From NCBI GenBank assembly GCA_028554795.2, contig CM068838.1, positions 92,772,974 through 92,836,973 of the forward strand: a DNA stretch of 64,000 nucleotides, in the 5' to 3' direction. Positions 48,691 to 62,150 of this stretch are shown one piece after another (the first letter of the stretch is position 1; every line of letters begins with the position of its first letter). The translations under genes were made by a program, and so were the position numbers. Under the pieces are notes generated by a model, which made no database searches, was not told where the DNA came from, and saw nothing but the letters and a program-made list of their open reading frames with translations. This stretch comes from Sinohyriopsis cumingii (taxonomy: Eukaryota > Mollusca > Bivalvia > Unionida > Unionidae).

Positions 48691-48699
48691 CCGTTGCAT

Positions 48700-49590
48700 G
48701 TTTATCAATTTAATTTTTGCGCACACGTGATCCAGTCATTTGCGGGGGGAGGGGTGAATCTCGTAGGTATGGCATAGTCCCAAAAGGGTTTCGGAAAAGG
48801 TTCATACAAATAGCATTTGATATTACTGTGCGAACGCAAAAACTAATCCGATACTTATTCAGTCAAGCACATCTTACCGATCAATACACACACATTCAGC
48901 CTCAGTGCAGTGAATGCATCTACTATGTGTTTGATCAATACTGTATATAAACAGGTTTCTATTGCCGGTTGTACATATACTATATCAACAACAATTTCTG
49001 TATTGCACTTTCCTCCTAAATACGATATAGTCGCTGTAGCATGATCTTATACTGACAAAACGAGAAATATATTAGTTGTTAATATATTGGCATTGCAGAA
49101 ATGCTAGTGGTTATTTATATGCGAATACTCAGCTATCAGGCCACTCCCTCCCAAAGTGTACTGAATAACTGTGTGGAGGTCTGGTATAGCGGCATACACC
49201 TGTCAATGATTGGAGTAGCAACAATAAAACGGGTAAACTGAGGTCGCTGTATTATTGGATTGCGTCATAGATGTTTATTAAGGAAGGTAGGTTTCCATGA
49301 TTGCAGGTATGTGTGCTCATGTTATAGATGACAGGTTCCTTTCATGTACAAAGGTTTTTTCCAAGCCATACTTAAAGGCTCTTTAAAATTACTACAAATA
49401 ATGTAAACACAGTAAATAATCGATTTGATTAAGTTACTTAAGCTTGTAATATTAAAACCCAACGTAATGTGAAATACGAACTCAACCCAAAATGGAGGCT
49501 AAAAAATCAATGAGAAAAAATAAAACTATTCCAATGCTTTTGATCATAATAGCCAATAATATACTGACTACTATTTCAGCAGAATTATCT
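48700..49590. other. No gene recognised
   Basis: No supported exon, RNA gene or repeat is seen between the Gypsy fossil and the 60-bp array. Confidence 0.5.
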
Positions 49591-49604
49591 CCCTCAACCC
49601 CACC

Positions 49605-52600
49605 CCTTTTATCATGCATACTAATTCCTGAAGTAACATGCTTAACTGGTCGCAAAGTTCTTGATTGGGCCTTAACACATCTGTCTTTTGAAGTAACACC
49701 ATTACCTTGTCGAAACGTTTTTGATTTGGCCTAAAGCAGCTGTCTGCTGACTTAATACCCTTCAATGGTTGTTAAGCTCTTGACGTAGCCTGAATGCTAC
49801 TGCCTGCCGAAGGTACATTCCTTACTGGTTGCACAATTCTTCATTGTACCTTAGCGTAACAGTCGGTTGAAGGTAACATCCATTACTGGTTACTATGCTC
49901 TTGATTTAGACTTACCGTGTGTCGAGGTAGCATCCTTTACTGGATGCATAATTCTTGATATGTCCTTAATGCTGCTGTCTGTTACTGTAATATCCTTTAG
50001 TGGCTGAATAGTCTTGATTTGGCCCTATTGCTACCGTCTGTTGAAGTAACGTTCCTTACTGGCTGCAAAGCTCTTGATGTGGCCATAATGCTGCTGTCTG
50101 TTGCAGTGACACTTGTTACAGGCTGCAAAAGTTCTTAGTTTCACCTGAATGCAAATGTCGTTACTGGTTGAGAAGTTTTTGATTTGGCCTTGACGAAGTA
50201 CCATCGCTGGCAAGTTCTGAACGCTTCTATATTTGCTGGTAGAAACGTACTTGATTTGACCCTAATGCTACTGTCAGTTGAAACAAGATCATTTACTGCT
50301 TGGAAATTTCTTAGTTTGGTTTTTATGCAAATGTCTGATAAGGTAAGATCCTTCACTGTTTGCTAGGTTCTTGATATAGCCTTAAAGTTACTTTCTGTTA
50401 AAGTAACATTCCTTATTGGTTGTGAAGTTTTTCATATTGGCATACTATTACTGTCGGTTGAAGAAAGATCCATTACTGGCTACACTAGTCTTGGTTTGGA
50501 CTTAATGCTACATTCTGTTGAAGTAACGTTCTTTACTGGTTACAACGTTCTTGATTATACATTGATGTTAGTGTCGGTTTCAATAAGATAGCATCCTTCA
50601 CTGGTTGTTACGTTCTTTAGTTAGCTTTGATTATACTCTCTGTTGATACTCTCAATTATTGGTTGAGACGTTTTTGACTTTACCTTACTGATGATGTCTG
50701 TCGAAATAATATATTTTGCTGGTTGCAACGGTATTGATTTGGCCTTATTGCTACTCTGTGTTGAATGTGCATTCCTTACTGTTTGAGATTTTTTTATTTG
50801 GCCTTAATGCTATTGTTTGTTGCAGTAACAAACTTTGTTGGGTGCCGAGGACTTGGTTTGGCCATAATGCTATTGTCTGTTGTGTTCAGTTAACATCATT
50901 TAGTGTTTGGAAAGTTCTTGGTTGTCCTGAATGCTTCTGTCTTTGCTGATCTAGGCGTTCTTGATTTAGCCATAATGCTATTGTCTGTTGTGTTCAGTTA
51001 ACATCATTTAGTGTTTGGAAAGTTCTTGGTTGTCCTGAATGCTTCTGTCTTTGCTGATCTAGGCGTTCTTGATTTAGCCTTAATGCTGTTGTCTGTTGAA
51101 GTAACATTTCTTATTGCTTGTGAAGTATTTGACTTTTTCGTAAGGCTAATATCGGTTGTAGTAACATCCATTACTGGCTGCAATGGTCTTTATTTGGATT
51201 TAAATGTTGCATACTGTTGAAGTAACGTTCTTTACTGGTTGCAAGGGCCTTGATTGTGTCATAATACTAGTGACTGTTTAGATAACATCCTTCACTTTGT
51301 GCTATGTTATTGATTTAGCCTTAATGATACTGGCTGTTGAAGTTACATCCCGTATCTGATGTGAAGTTCTTGACTGTTTCGTATTGTTGCTGAGTATCGA
51401 AGTAATATACTTTACTAGCTGCAAAGGTCTTGATTTTAGCCTTGTCTCTACCGTCTGTTGAAGTACCAGACCTTACTGGTTGTAAAGCTCTTGCCTTTTC
51501 CTCAATTTTACTGTCTGTTGATGTAACATATTTTACTGGTGGCAAAGTTTCTAATTTGGCCTTAATGCTACTGTCTCTACTGAGTGCGAAGTTATTGATT
51601 TGGTCTTAATGTTACTTTCATTTCAAACGACATCCATTACAAAGTGCAAAATTGTTGATTTTGCATTATTACTACTGTCTGTTGAAGTTACATTCGTTAC
51701 TGTTTGGAATTCTCTTGATTTGACTGAATGATTCTTTGTTAGGTGGTTGTGACGTTCTTGATTTGGCCTTATGTTACTCTCCGTTAATGCAACATCCTTT
51801 TCTGTTTGGAAAGTTCTTGATTTGGCCTTAATGTTAATATTCGTTGAAGTAAAGTCCTTAACTGGTCGCACAGTTCTTGATTGATTGGCCTTAATGCAGC
51901 TGTCTGTTGAAAAAAGACCCTTTACTACTTACTAAGTTCTTGATTTTGCCTTAATGCTACTGCTTGTTGAAGTAACATTCCTTATTGATTGTGACGAGTT
52001 TGACTTCACCTTAATTATTATGTATCTTGAAGTAACGTCTTTTACTGGTTGCAAACGTTTTGATTTGGCCTCAGTGCTTCGTTCTGTTGAAGTCACGTCC
52101 TTTACTGACTGCTAAGTCTTTGAGTTAGCATTAACGCAATTTTCTGTTAAAGTAACATTACGTATTGGTTGTAAGGTTTATACTTTGGTAACATGCTACT
52201 GTCGGTTGAAGTGACAACCTTTACTGGTTACAATGGTCGTGATTTGGACTTAATGCTACATTCTGTTGACGTAACATTCTTTACTTGTTGCAAAATCCTT
52301 GATTGTGCCTTAACCCTAGTCTGTTTGGATAACATCCTTCAATGGTTGGTACGAGTTTGAGTTAGCCTTAACGCTACAATCTGTTGATGTAACATCCCTT
52401 TTCGGCTGTGAAATTCTTGACTGTACTTAAATGATACTATCTGTTGAAGTAATATCCTTTACTGCCTGCAAAGTTCTTTATTTGGCCTTATTGCTACCGA
52501 CTGTTGAAGTAACATTCCTTACTGTTTTCAAACTCCTGATTTAGCTTTAATGCTACTCTCTGCTGAAGACACATCCTCAACTGGTTGGAAAACTCTTTAT

Positions 52601-53230
52601 TGTGCTTTGGTGCTACTGTCTGTTACAATAACATATTTTGCTTTTTGCAAAGTTCTTGATTTGGCCTTATTGCTACCGTCTGTTGCAGTAGCATTCCTTA
52701 CTGCTTGCAAACTCTTTATTTGGCTTTAATGCTACCCTCTGCTGAAGAAACATCATCAACTGGTTGAAACATTGTTGCTTGTGCTTTGATGCTACTGTTT
52801 GTTAAAGTAACAGCTTTAGCTCTTTGAAAATTCATGATTTGGCCTTATTGCTACCGTCTGTTGAAGTAACATTCCTTACTGGTTGTAAAGCTCCTGATTT
52901 GCCTTAATTATACTGTCTCTTGATTTAACATCGTTTGCAAGGTTCCTAATTGTGGATTATTACTACAGTCTTTACTGGGTGCAAAGTTCTTGATTTTGCA
53001 TTAACGCTATAGTCTGTTGCAGTGACATCCTTTACTCTTTGGAAAGGTCTTCACTTGCCTGAATGATTAAGTCTTAACTGGTTGAGACGTTCTTGATTTG
53101 GCCTTAATGCTACTGTCAGTTGATGTAACATCATTTACTGTGTGGAAAGATGTAGATTTTGATTTTAAAGCTAATGTATGTTGTAGTAACATCCTTGACT
53201 GGTCGCAAAGTTCTTGATTTGGCCTTAACA
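49605..53230. repeat. 60-bp minisatellite, about 60 diverged copies (3.6 kb)
   Basis: The approximate unit is TGTTGAAGTAACATCCTTTA, CTGGTTGCAAAGTTCTTGAT and TTGGCCTTAATGCTACTGTC, total 60 bp. Copies differ at many sites and carry small indels, so the array is old, yet it spans more than 3.6 kb. The period equals 20 codons; short open stretches therefore repeat a peptide in several frames on both strands (for example LLSVEVTSFTGCKVLDLALM). Frames change every few units, which argues against coding use. A 108-bp block is duplicated almost exactly at 50861-51076. Confidence 0.95.
50861..51076. repeat. Recent 108-bp duplication inside the old 60-bp array
   Basis: The block beginning GCCATAATGCTATTGTCTGT and ending TAGGCGTTCTTGATTTA is repeated nearly without change at 50969, while neighbouring units are strongly diverged. 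The block is not a whole number of 60-bp units. Confidence 0.9.
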
Positions 53231-53649
53231 TACACCGATGTATTTATATTGACGGCATCTTATGATAATGAACGTTTGTGAGTACGTGAATATGTGCCTA
53301 TTATGATGTTAACTTTTTTAAGGATAATTTCTTTCTCGACGAATGTTCAAGTAGATTGAACCATTAACTAGTCATGCTGAGTCTTCAGTAGTCCTTCCAA
53401 TGAAACAATGTCAGTAACAGGTAATATGTTATTAGCCAACAAACTTTTACAATAGTGAAAACTACAAGTCTGATATGAAATGTCCTAGTTTTGGTCTATC
53501 CGCTAGAAATTATTAAATCCATACATGCCTATGCCCTAGAAACTAGTGAATTAACCTGGACTTCAATGTCGGACTCAGGCTATTGTCCTAGGTCCAATAT
53601 TAGAAGAGGGCTGATAGAGAATATGAATAGACTATAGAAATGTGTTAAC

Positions 53650-53900
53650 CTTTTTAAGCATATATTTTGCAAGGCTACAATTAAAATCCTTTACAAGAAT
53701 ATATTAAAAGGACAATTAAAACACTTTCCAAGAGTGTATGAAAAGAACAATTGAATCATTTACAAGAATATATGAAAAAGACAATTACATTATTTTACAA
53801 TAATATATGGAACAGAAATAAATCCTTTACAAGAATATAATATAAAAAAAAAACAATTAAAATCCTTTGCAAGAATGCATGAAAAAGGACAATTAGAGAG
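53650..53900. repeat. Degenerate ~37-bp repeat, about 6 copies
   Basis: TTTACAAGAATATATGAAAA and GGACAATTAAAATC-type motifs recur in tandem with length variation. Confidence 0.75.
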
Positions 53901-54470
53901 TATCATGTTTTGATTAATTATCAGCTCTATTTAACACTTTCATCATGTCACTATGGTATGATACAGTTAAGCTTTTAACAATTCGTATTTATATACTGTG
54001 CAAATCGCTTTATATGATGTAATCATCCAAAGACACATTAATAATCTGAAAATGATGTATAGATCTCAGCAAACAAATTAAGTGCAATTTATTTTGTGGC
54101 CTACTGTCTCATTTTTATTCAGACAGAAATAGAGGCTCTGAACAGCTTGAAATATTGTTAGTGGTTAAGGTTTAAAGCAAAAACTGCAAAGTGTCACTCA
54201 CTATATTTAACGAATGCCCAATGAAACCCAAAAAGAAGAATATGAACTATGAGTCTGTACATGTACTGGGCTTTATCAAAGCTATTTTTGTATATGTTAA
54301 AAGTGTAATATAAAATCTAGACAGTCCATATTCAACCGTTCGCAAAAGGCACATTGTGCTTGACATTTTATCGTTTTATGTCTCTTTGGATCGGTCATAA
54401 ATCATATTTTCATCTATATTTAAAGTTATTTGTGAAAAACGCTATCAAGGTTGCTGAAGACTTTATGGTT
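53901..54470. other. No gene recognised
   Basis: Plain AT-rich DNA between the 37-bp repeat and the Crypton fragment. Confidence 0.5.
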
Positions 54471-54479
54471 TAATAATAC

Positions 54480-55062
54480 TTTGCATTTTGGCTTAATGAG
54501 AAAGGGTGATAAACGCAGAAACAAAGTGGGGAGACATCATTTAAGAAAGATTGCGAACTTAAACTAGAAATATTTAGAGTTTAACGAGAGAAGACGATGA
54601 CAAGGGAGAACATCAGAAGCACAGGGAAAGGAAACACAAAGGTGTACCTCAACCCTCTATTTCCAGATAGATGTCCTGTAACTATCTACAAATGTTATAT
54701 GAAAAAACGGTCATCCATTGTTCCTTGCCCCAGTAACTCGTGTGCACGCACCAGGGCAAAATGAGTAATGGCCTTTACGGGCACCAGTTTGTACCTGAAA
54801 GCTTAACTCACTAATGAAAACAATGGTTATGCAATCAAACGTGCCATATTTGGCTTCTAAACGCATTGCGAACTCCAGTGTGGGAAAATATTTATGTCAG
54901 AAACTAATAGAAAACAATGTTCCAGACACTCAGGCTAAACACATAACTGGCCACAAACATCCCAACTCTCTCAACAACTACACAAAACTTAGTAACATCC
55001 AGAAATGTTTAATGACAAACTTTGTGCTCCAGTTGATTCAAGCATGTACCTGTAATCTTTAA
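54480..55062 (+). mobile_element. Crypton-type tyrosine recombinase, C-terminal part, degenerate
   Basis: The plus strand gives YLEFNERR, then FPDRCPVTIYKCYMKKRSSI near 54.67 kb, matching the 'RCPV.LY..Y..KRP' motif of Crypton/DUF3504 recombinases. The open stretch 54814-55062 continues with KTMVMQS, RIANSSVGKYLCQKLIENNV, ITGHKHPNSLNNY and KLSNIQKCLM. In the family this end is '.TNHS.RKT...KL...NVP...I...TGHK...SLNNY', where GHK and the final Tyr are catalytic. Here GHK and Tyr are kept, but the HxxR segment is altered. Frame breaks show it is inactive. A DIRS-type recombinase is a less likely alternative. Confidence 0.75.
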
Positions 55063-55390
55063 TGACAAATAATGCACTTACCAACCAGAAAGAAATATTT
55101 ATCAGTTCACCTTTTATTCCACAAGCCATTTCTTGTAGCGGATCATTCCACAACTATTAGCAACACTTGCCATATTGACACGACAGAACCGATAAACTTT
55201 CCAAAAAAACATTGAAACTTAGCACATGGTTATCAACTAGTGTCTGTATTAAGACGGTCTTTCATACCGTTGGTAATTCTGCATGCATTCATACATTAGG
55301 CATTGCAAATATAATGAACAGTTTGTATGTAATCATTGTGTACAGTTGCTTGATAAATGAGTGTCAAGTAATCACATTCAATAATAATCC

Positions 55391-55650
55391 TGGCGTACCT
55401 TCAATTTAATCAGCTTTGGACTTGCCCAGTCCTCTTCATAAATCCCTGTGCGATAATTTGCCAGGGATGGAAGAAGGAGACAAAACGGTCGGAATCTAAT
55501 AAGTGCATGAGATGTTGCAAGAGGATGAAGATGCAGAATGGTTATGGGGCAGACCTCACAAAACACAAAGTACAAAATAGCAGATGCGGCACTAACAATA
55601 ATAAATGACGGAAGAGACAGAATGAAAGTCAAATTTTCCAGTATATCTTT
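55391..55650 (-). CDS. Possible exon of an unrecognised membrane or secreted protein
   Basis: An open minus stretch begins MTFILSLPSFIIVSAASAIL, continues with a hydrophobic segment (YFVFCEVCPITILHLHP) and ends YEEDWASPKLIKLK before a donor-like AAG|GTACGC at 55400-55395. The hydrophobic start could be a signal peptide or membrane helix. I recognise no family, and the frame is short enough to occur by chance, so this is a weak call. Confidence 0.2.
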
Positions 55651-58260
55651 ATTATTTATCCGTGACTAAAAATATTACTACAAAACATTTCACAAGTCAG
55701 TAATTTGAGAACAATAAAGCAGGCAGTACACATAAATGGTATTGGAAAGTTACAAACGGCTGTTTAACTACAAATATGAAGATGAAACATTACAATGATT
55801 ACAGTGACATAAACACCAAACGTAACCAAGGTGTGATGGAAGAACACACAAGAGTAACAGTGGTATGATATTACAAAACAAAAATAAACGACTTCCTGTT
55901 GAGTAACAATTAAACTAAATATAATTTAAGGGACACACGCAGTTGAACATTACTTGTTTGTAAATATTTGTATAATCAGACTATATCTTGCCACCGGCAA
56001 ATGTTCAGTGTTCCAATATCTACAAATTGGCTTACTCCATTAACATAGGTACATTATTGTTCCAGAAAATGAAGGTCCATTCTTTCATACAAATGTTTCG
56101 TCATACGTTTGCTATATTAGTAATACAGCGTACACATGGCTCAGAGCAGATTGTGAATGTTTCCTTTTTAACGATTTTACGTGTTTGTACAACAACGTGT
56201 CATCGTAGGTGTTGTTTAGCACACCATATCATAACTATTGAGTAACTACATTATTCTGCTTGTCTTTTACCACTACACATATGACTCTTGCTGTCATCGT
56301 AATTAAGACGCAATAAACAGTTCATCATTTTATATCTTCTCCTCTCATGCACCTTATTTTTCCACATCTGACTGGGTTGCATTATCATTGAACAAACGTA
56401 GTTGTTATTGTATCTGACTGCAAAATGAGTAATGGTCTTTACATGTTCACAAAATGAGTAATGGTCTTTACATGTTCACGATATCTATGACACATTTTGT
56501 ATCCTATACCTAAGGAAATTGTACCTGATAAAGGTCTATATGTAGGCAGTAATTGGGAGTATGTCAGTGGAGCAGACGAGATACGTCCTGCTGCGATGGT
56601 GGAGTAACTCCATGGTCTGACTTTGAACATACATGAACAAACCGAATTCCATTCAGAGGGATACAATCCTCCGGAAGGTTTAACCCCAGTCAGATGGGTG
56701 TGTGTGCTCAAGGTGCAGACAGATGCAAAAAGGATTTGCCGTGGGAGGTCACCGGAATATTGCTGTTCAACGTGGCCAGTAAGATCCTAATATGAATGGG
56801 GCTATTTGTAATATAACTGATCCTCTAATCAGCCAGTTACCCTTGTGATAGCCTAACTAGCGTTTGAGATGGTACTCTTGAAATCTCAGTGCCAAATGTG
56901 ACCGAAATCATGCACGTTCTCGCAGAAACTCCTGCTCACCTATTTACCTTATTACTTAAGGAATATGAAAATATTAAAGAAACGTATCACATTTTTAAGT
57001 CACGAGCAAGCACTTTTAGCATTGGTATTACTGTATCTCATCTTTAGTTGATGGCAAATTGCTTATATTACAGTTTTAGACCAAAGCGTATCCCTGGGGT
57101 CTAATTGTTTTCTATTCAGGTATTGCTCACCATTTCAATAGATAACAGTATGATGATATCCTTACTCTGCGATGAAACTAGTTGTAAACAGCTAATGAAT
57201 TGATACTTCTTTTCTCCAAAGCATTTAGTCACGCAACTCAAAAGTTATAAGAGAATATTACCATTCATCCATTCTTTGCAACATAATTAGCAAGTTTAGG
57301 TGTTGTAAGAGAAAATTACCATTCATGAATTCTTTGCAACATAATTAGCAAGTTTTGGTGTTGGATGAGTGAGGTATGGTCCTGGTCCGAATGTATGCTG
57401 TGGTGGTTTTGCCCTAAGAATAAGATCTGACGAATGCCAATCGTCATGCAGTATAGGGGCAGTTTGTGCTGTAGCAGCGTAATCGCATAAGAGAAGGTGT
57501 GCGATTGGTGAAACCCAGCTTCTCTGCGTGGAGCATTAGGAACAAATACCCTTATCCATATGGACAATTCACTGTATGGCCTAATATCTTCGCCATACAC
57601 CCTTTCTTTACAAGAATAACCGTAGGTGGGGGAGGAACGGGAGACGATGGTTTTATTTTCGTCTTCATTTCGAATTAGTTCCACATCCTTTTCCCCAATA
57701 CTGACTTTATTAACTGGAGAATGTATGGATATGTTTCTCCACTTTCCTTGGGTATATAGTCCAGTGGCAGTCTTCTATGATCTGAGGCATCTATAAAACA
57801 AACACAATGTAACAATTAAAGTTAAGACAACTTTGAATCCAACTCTAGTAGTAGCCACTAAATGTTCCCTTTTTGTCCAGTGTGGACATGGTAGGCTATT
57901 GTTAACATAATTAAGCCAGAGATTATAATTATTTCTGTATTTCATGTCCCCTATCATTGATAGTCATTACACAGTGGAACAGAATCTGACCTATATGAAT
58001 GTATGGATTAAATGACAACACAAACACAATGTGATGAAAGAATGAAGTTTATTAAATGAATAAATAGATGTATATTCTCTGCAACATATAAAGTGTGATT
58101 CCTTTCAAAATCGTAACATACGACACTCAATTTACTTCACACAAACATTTGTTATAAATGAATGAATTTGCGACTTTATGAAACCTTATGACATACAAAA
58201 ATTATTCATGCGATCATTAAAAAATTGGCAAACAAAAATGATTCACATATTCAAAAACTG
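55651..58260. other. No gene recognised; small direct repeats
   Basis: CAAAATGAGTAATGGTCTTT is repeated with a 29-bp period at 56421-56480, and a related GCAAAATGAGTAATGGCCTT occurs inside the Crypton fragment at 54758. A 58-bp unit (ACCATTCATnnATTCTTTGC, AACATAATTAGCAAGTTT) occurs twice at 57244-57362. The open frames at 56711-56439 and 57684-57316 on the minus strand are not recognised. Confidence 0.5.
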
Positions 58261-58266
58261 TAGACA

Positions 58267-58693
58267 CAATATACAGTAAAACCAAGGTAACTCACTTGTA
58301 CTCGTTTGAAACACAATATACAGTAAAACCAAGGTAACTCACTTGTACTCGTTTGAAACACAATATACAGTAAAACCAAGGTAACTCACTTGTACTCGTT
58401 TGAAACACAATATACAGTAAAACCAAGGTAACTCACTTGTACTCGTTTGAAACACAATATACAGTAAAACCAAGGTAACTCACTTGTACTCGTTTGAAAC
58501 ACAATATACAGTAAAACCAAGGTAACTCACTTGTACTCGTTTGAAACACAATATACAGTAAAACCAAGGTAACTCACTTGTACTCGTTTGAAACACAATA
58601 TACAGTAAAACCAAGGTAACTCACTTGTACTCGTTTGAAACACAATATACAGTAAAACCAAGGTAACTCACTTGTACTCGTTTGAAACACAAT
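58267..58693. repeat. 47-bp minisatellite, 9 essentially identical copies
   Basis: The unit is ACACAATATACAGTAAAACC, AAGGTAACTCACTTGTACTC and GTTTGAA, total 47 bp. I see no clear difference between copies, so this is the youngest array in the window. Confidence 0.97.
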
Positions 58694-58699
58694 ATGTCC

Positions 58700-61250
58700 C
58701 ATGTACACTACATTCGCGTAGTGATAAATGCAACATTTCATGCTACGTCATTTAAACTGAATATGCTTCACATTTGCAAATAAACAAAATCTAATACTTA
58801 CCCCTATGGCTTCAGAATGAAATGGAGATTATTCACTCTTTGACAAGATCCCATTGTTTTGATTTTAACATAAGCTGGCCTTAAACTACAAAAAAATGAG
58901 TAGTAGCAAGGTTAAAGTACCCGTGCGTTTTGTATCTCTCGCCGTAAGCGAGCTACGACGAGATGCATGTTTTCTGTCACTTTACTAGAAAAACAATTGT
59001 CCATCCCAGGTAACCTTGTACGCAAATGAGACGAAAACAGTCAAATAGTTCTAAGTTATTTCGTGCCTTATTCAGTGACAGACATTACAGAATAAAGGTA
59101 ATATATAAGTAGTAGTTGGAAAATGGATGAGAGACCCAGTGAGAATGAAGAAGATAAGATACATCATAGCGTTTGATGTAATAAGAATTGAAAAACATCT
59201 GGCTCCCTTCCCTCCCCCACCTACAGCTACATCTGTAAAGAAATTTGCTTGATAATAAGTTTGGTTTCAAAAAACAACATTCAGCAGACTCGTGCTTTTA
59301 ACAAAACTGTCAACTGTAATGTAGAACATGGCATAACTGTACTGTAGAACATGGCATAACTCTAATGTAGAACATGGCATATCTTATGCTTTTTAATGAC
59401 TAATATAATTAAAACTATTTATGTTTGTAGGTGATTCTGTTTTTATTTTATGCTATACCTGAAACGAAATTAATTTAGCATTTGTTTGTGTATGTTTTAT
59501 TTCGAGATAATAATACATTTTAGGGTTTTCATATCTCCATACTACTTATACAACTTCATCCTCCTTACTCAAAAGCATGGGCCTGTGAACATGAACATAA
59601 CAGTCGAGGGCTGCCACGACATTCCTTGCTATGTACACCGGAGGTATGTATGCAGAGCAATAGGCGGCAAACATCAAAATATGTTGTAGGAATATCTCCA
59701 CTTCTGCAGTGCTCCTGTATAACATTTATATGCAAATTATCTTTTCAGTTACCATTATGTATCTATTGGTAGACAATAAAGGAGCCATAATATGTTTCGA
59801 CCTGGTGTCACACTTGAGTAAAACTCAAATCACTAGGAAAATTACTAAGCATCATTGTCTACCATTCCGTTTATTATTTACAGCAAGAAACAACATTTTA
59901 AAAATTCATGGGTTATATAAAGCCAAACAAATAGTTTGGCAAGAACATCAAGGAATGTGTTATGTCACAAAATGGCTTTACATTCCTTATTATGTAAGCA
60001 CGTAAGACACGCTGAAGAAACCTTAAACTAATACATTTGTAACAACCATGTTTATTGCTTATTTCTTCAAGATTTTGTTGTTTTTATGTCCTGTGTGATT
60101 ATCTATTTACCTATTTATCTTGATGCATTTCCCTCCACCCATTCAACTATATATTCAAATGCATTTGGTTTCCAAATATAATAGTTATGCACATTCTTAA
60201 CTGAAGTTCATGTAATTAAAAAAACATTGTTCAAGAATCTTTCATCATATGTGAATAAAATGTTTCTGGAGGCGTCTTTCCCTTCCTCAAGTCACGGCAT
60301 CTCGCTCATGTCCTCTTCTCTCAGTGGGTCATGCCTACATTTGTTAGGACCATTTCTCTCGGCAATGATCTATCCATCAATGGTGCATAGATGATGCTTA
60401 ACACCATACCCGATATTCCGAAAAAGAATGCTTTTTTATGCTAAGGTGGGACACATCAATTATGACGATATCTTGATATCATCTCTGCAATCACAGCTCT
60501 TCCTCAATCATAAAAACTGGTATGATGCCTCCGGAAAATTTGACTTCTAACCATCCATTGCAGGGATATCAATCTCATCTGTCCTGGAGGTCTTACAGGT
60601 TGACAGGTTAACAGAGGTTAAGTCATTAGTTGTACAAAAAATTACATATTTATTACAATTTTAAATATAAGTTGATAACACTGGTAATATGTAGAGTAGG
60701 AAGATGAATCATATATTAGAGACTTTGCATTTCGACCACATATTCGATGGTTAAGAGTATGTGACTATCAGTGTCCCATATCAGAAAATAACGTAAGCCA
60801 CATATTTTGCAGTTCAGCGGAATCGCACAAAGCTTTTTAAAATATTATGCGCATGTTTTTTAGTAAATGGAACCAAGGAACACTGAGACGTTTAGTAAGA
60901 TTCAACAAAAAATCTATTTACTTAACTCAAAAATTGAGACTTTAAACAAGAATTTAAAGTATTACAAAGTTATATCTCATATCCAAAAGTATAATGTAAT
61001 CAAAATGAATTTCGGTGGTGTTTGGAATTATTTTGTGTTGAATCTGCTGATGTACCATTAGCTTGAAATAGCCCTGATAGGCTAACAATCTTAGTGAATC
61101 AGAAATATGTAAGTCAAAATGTCTCTAAATGAATTCACAGTAATCCCCCAAAAGAGATGAATCCACGGGTATTAATGAGCACCTTATATTCCCCACAATA
61201 ATTTACATAAATAAATCCTCTCGAATAAAATCTAAAAACGACTACATTAC
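58700..61250. other. No gene recognised; short 22-bp repeat at 59310-59385
   Basis: TGTAGAACATGGCAT occurs three times in tandem at 59310-59385. Plus open frames at 59709-60005 and 60867-61061 (KIETLNKNLKYYKVISH) have no known domain. Confidence 0.5.
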
Positions 61251-61299
61251 TGTTTCCACTTCTGAACTTTAGATAGGAATACATAATTCTGACGTAGGC

Positions 61300-62150
61300 A
61301 ATCTTGAAATAATAACCGACGACACAATAGAAGGACCAGAATTAGGGTCAAAAGTTAATTTTCAGAACATGCTATGTTTTCAACAAGATTGGATGTATGA
61401 GACTTTAACAAAATCGTTAGTAAAGAATACCATATGGTCTCGGCGAATTCAAACTTTTCTATAGCAAATGGGCTCTGTCTCTACACCCTAACATAAATAT
61501 CCAAATATAAACATACGGTGGCAAGGATCAGAGGAAACTCGGACTAGATGCTGAAATGAGGCGGGGAAATATCTGAGAAAATTAGGGAACGCTGTCATCA
61601 AATTAAATCTCTCAAAATGTTGATGAAATTTACAAAACGTGTCATATTAGTGGGTATGTACGACAGTCTGACAAATTTTATGTTGAAGTCGTACTCGGTG
61701 ATGGGTCATTTGAGGTATGGTATATGCCGCTGCAAAGGAATAATGGTATGAGTACCCTGAAATTGGTATACTCATTTATTTGGCAAGGGCAGATTTGCAG
61801 CGTTGTGTCAACAGCAGACTGTATATGTTTTTGTTTGAAATTCCACTGGAGGCTTATGACAGGATGCAACAACAATGGACAGTGTAAACACCCAATTAGA
61901 TAACACGTCCTCGTGTATGTATAAGGAACTCCGTAGCATTGGGACGCAAGAAATACAAAGATGTCAACCTTGGAAAATAATAACTTTGTGGGAGAACATG
62001 CCATTAATATTACTATATAACACATGCACACAGATTTTACGTGATGGTCCAGGGGCACTTCCCTGTCTTATATGTGGCATTGGAGTCGAATCTTGCAATC
62101 ACCTTTACATGTCCTGTGGATCTGTTCGTGAATAAAGTAAAGCGCGCAGA
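61300..62150 (+). mobile_element. Possible LINE C-terminal end (zinc-binding RT-associated region)
   Basis: Plus stretch 61875-62135 ends LRDGPGALPCLICGIGVESC and NHLYMSCGSV. The spacing CxxCG, then a second Cys and His, and xLYxxC resembles the zf-RVT-like tail that follows RT in several LINE types. Upstream fragments are frame-broken and not diagnostic. The call rests on one motif. Confidence 0.35.

Noticed and set aside
57316-57684. A 122-codon minus frame as a gene
   Set aside because: Its end runs into a 58-bp direct repeat and no domain is recognisable.
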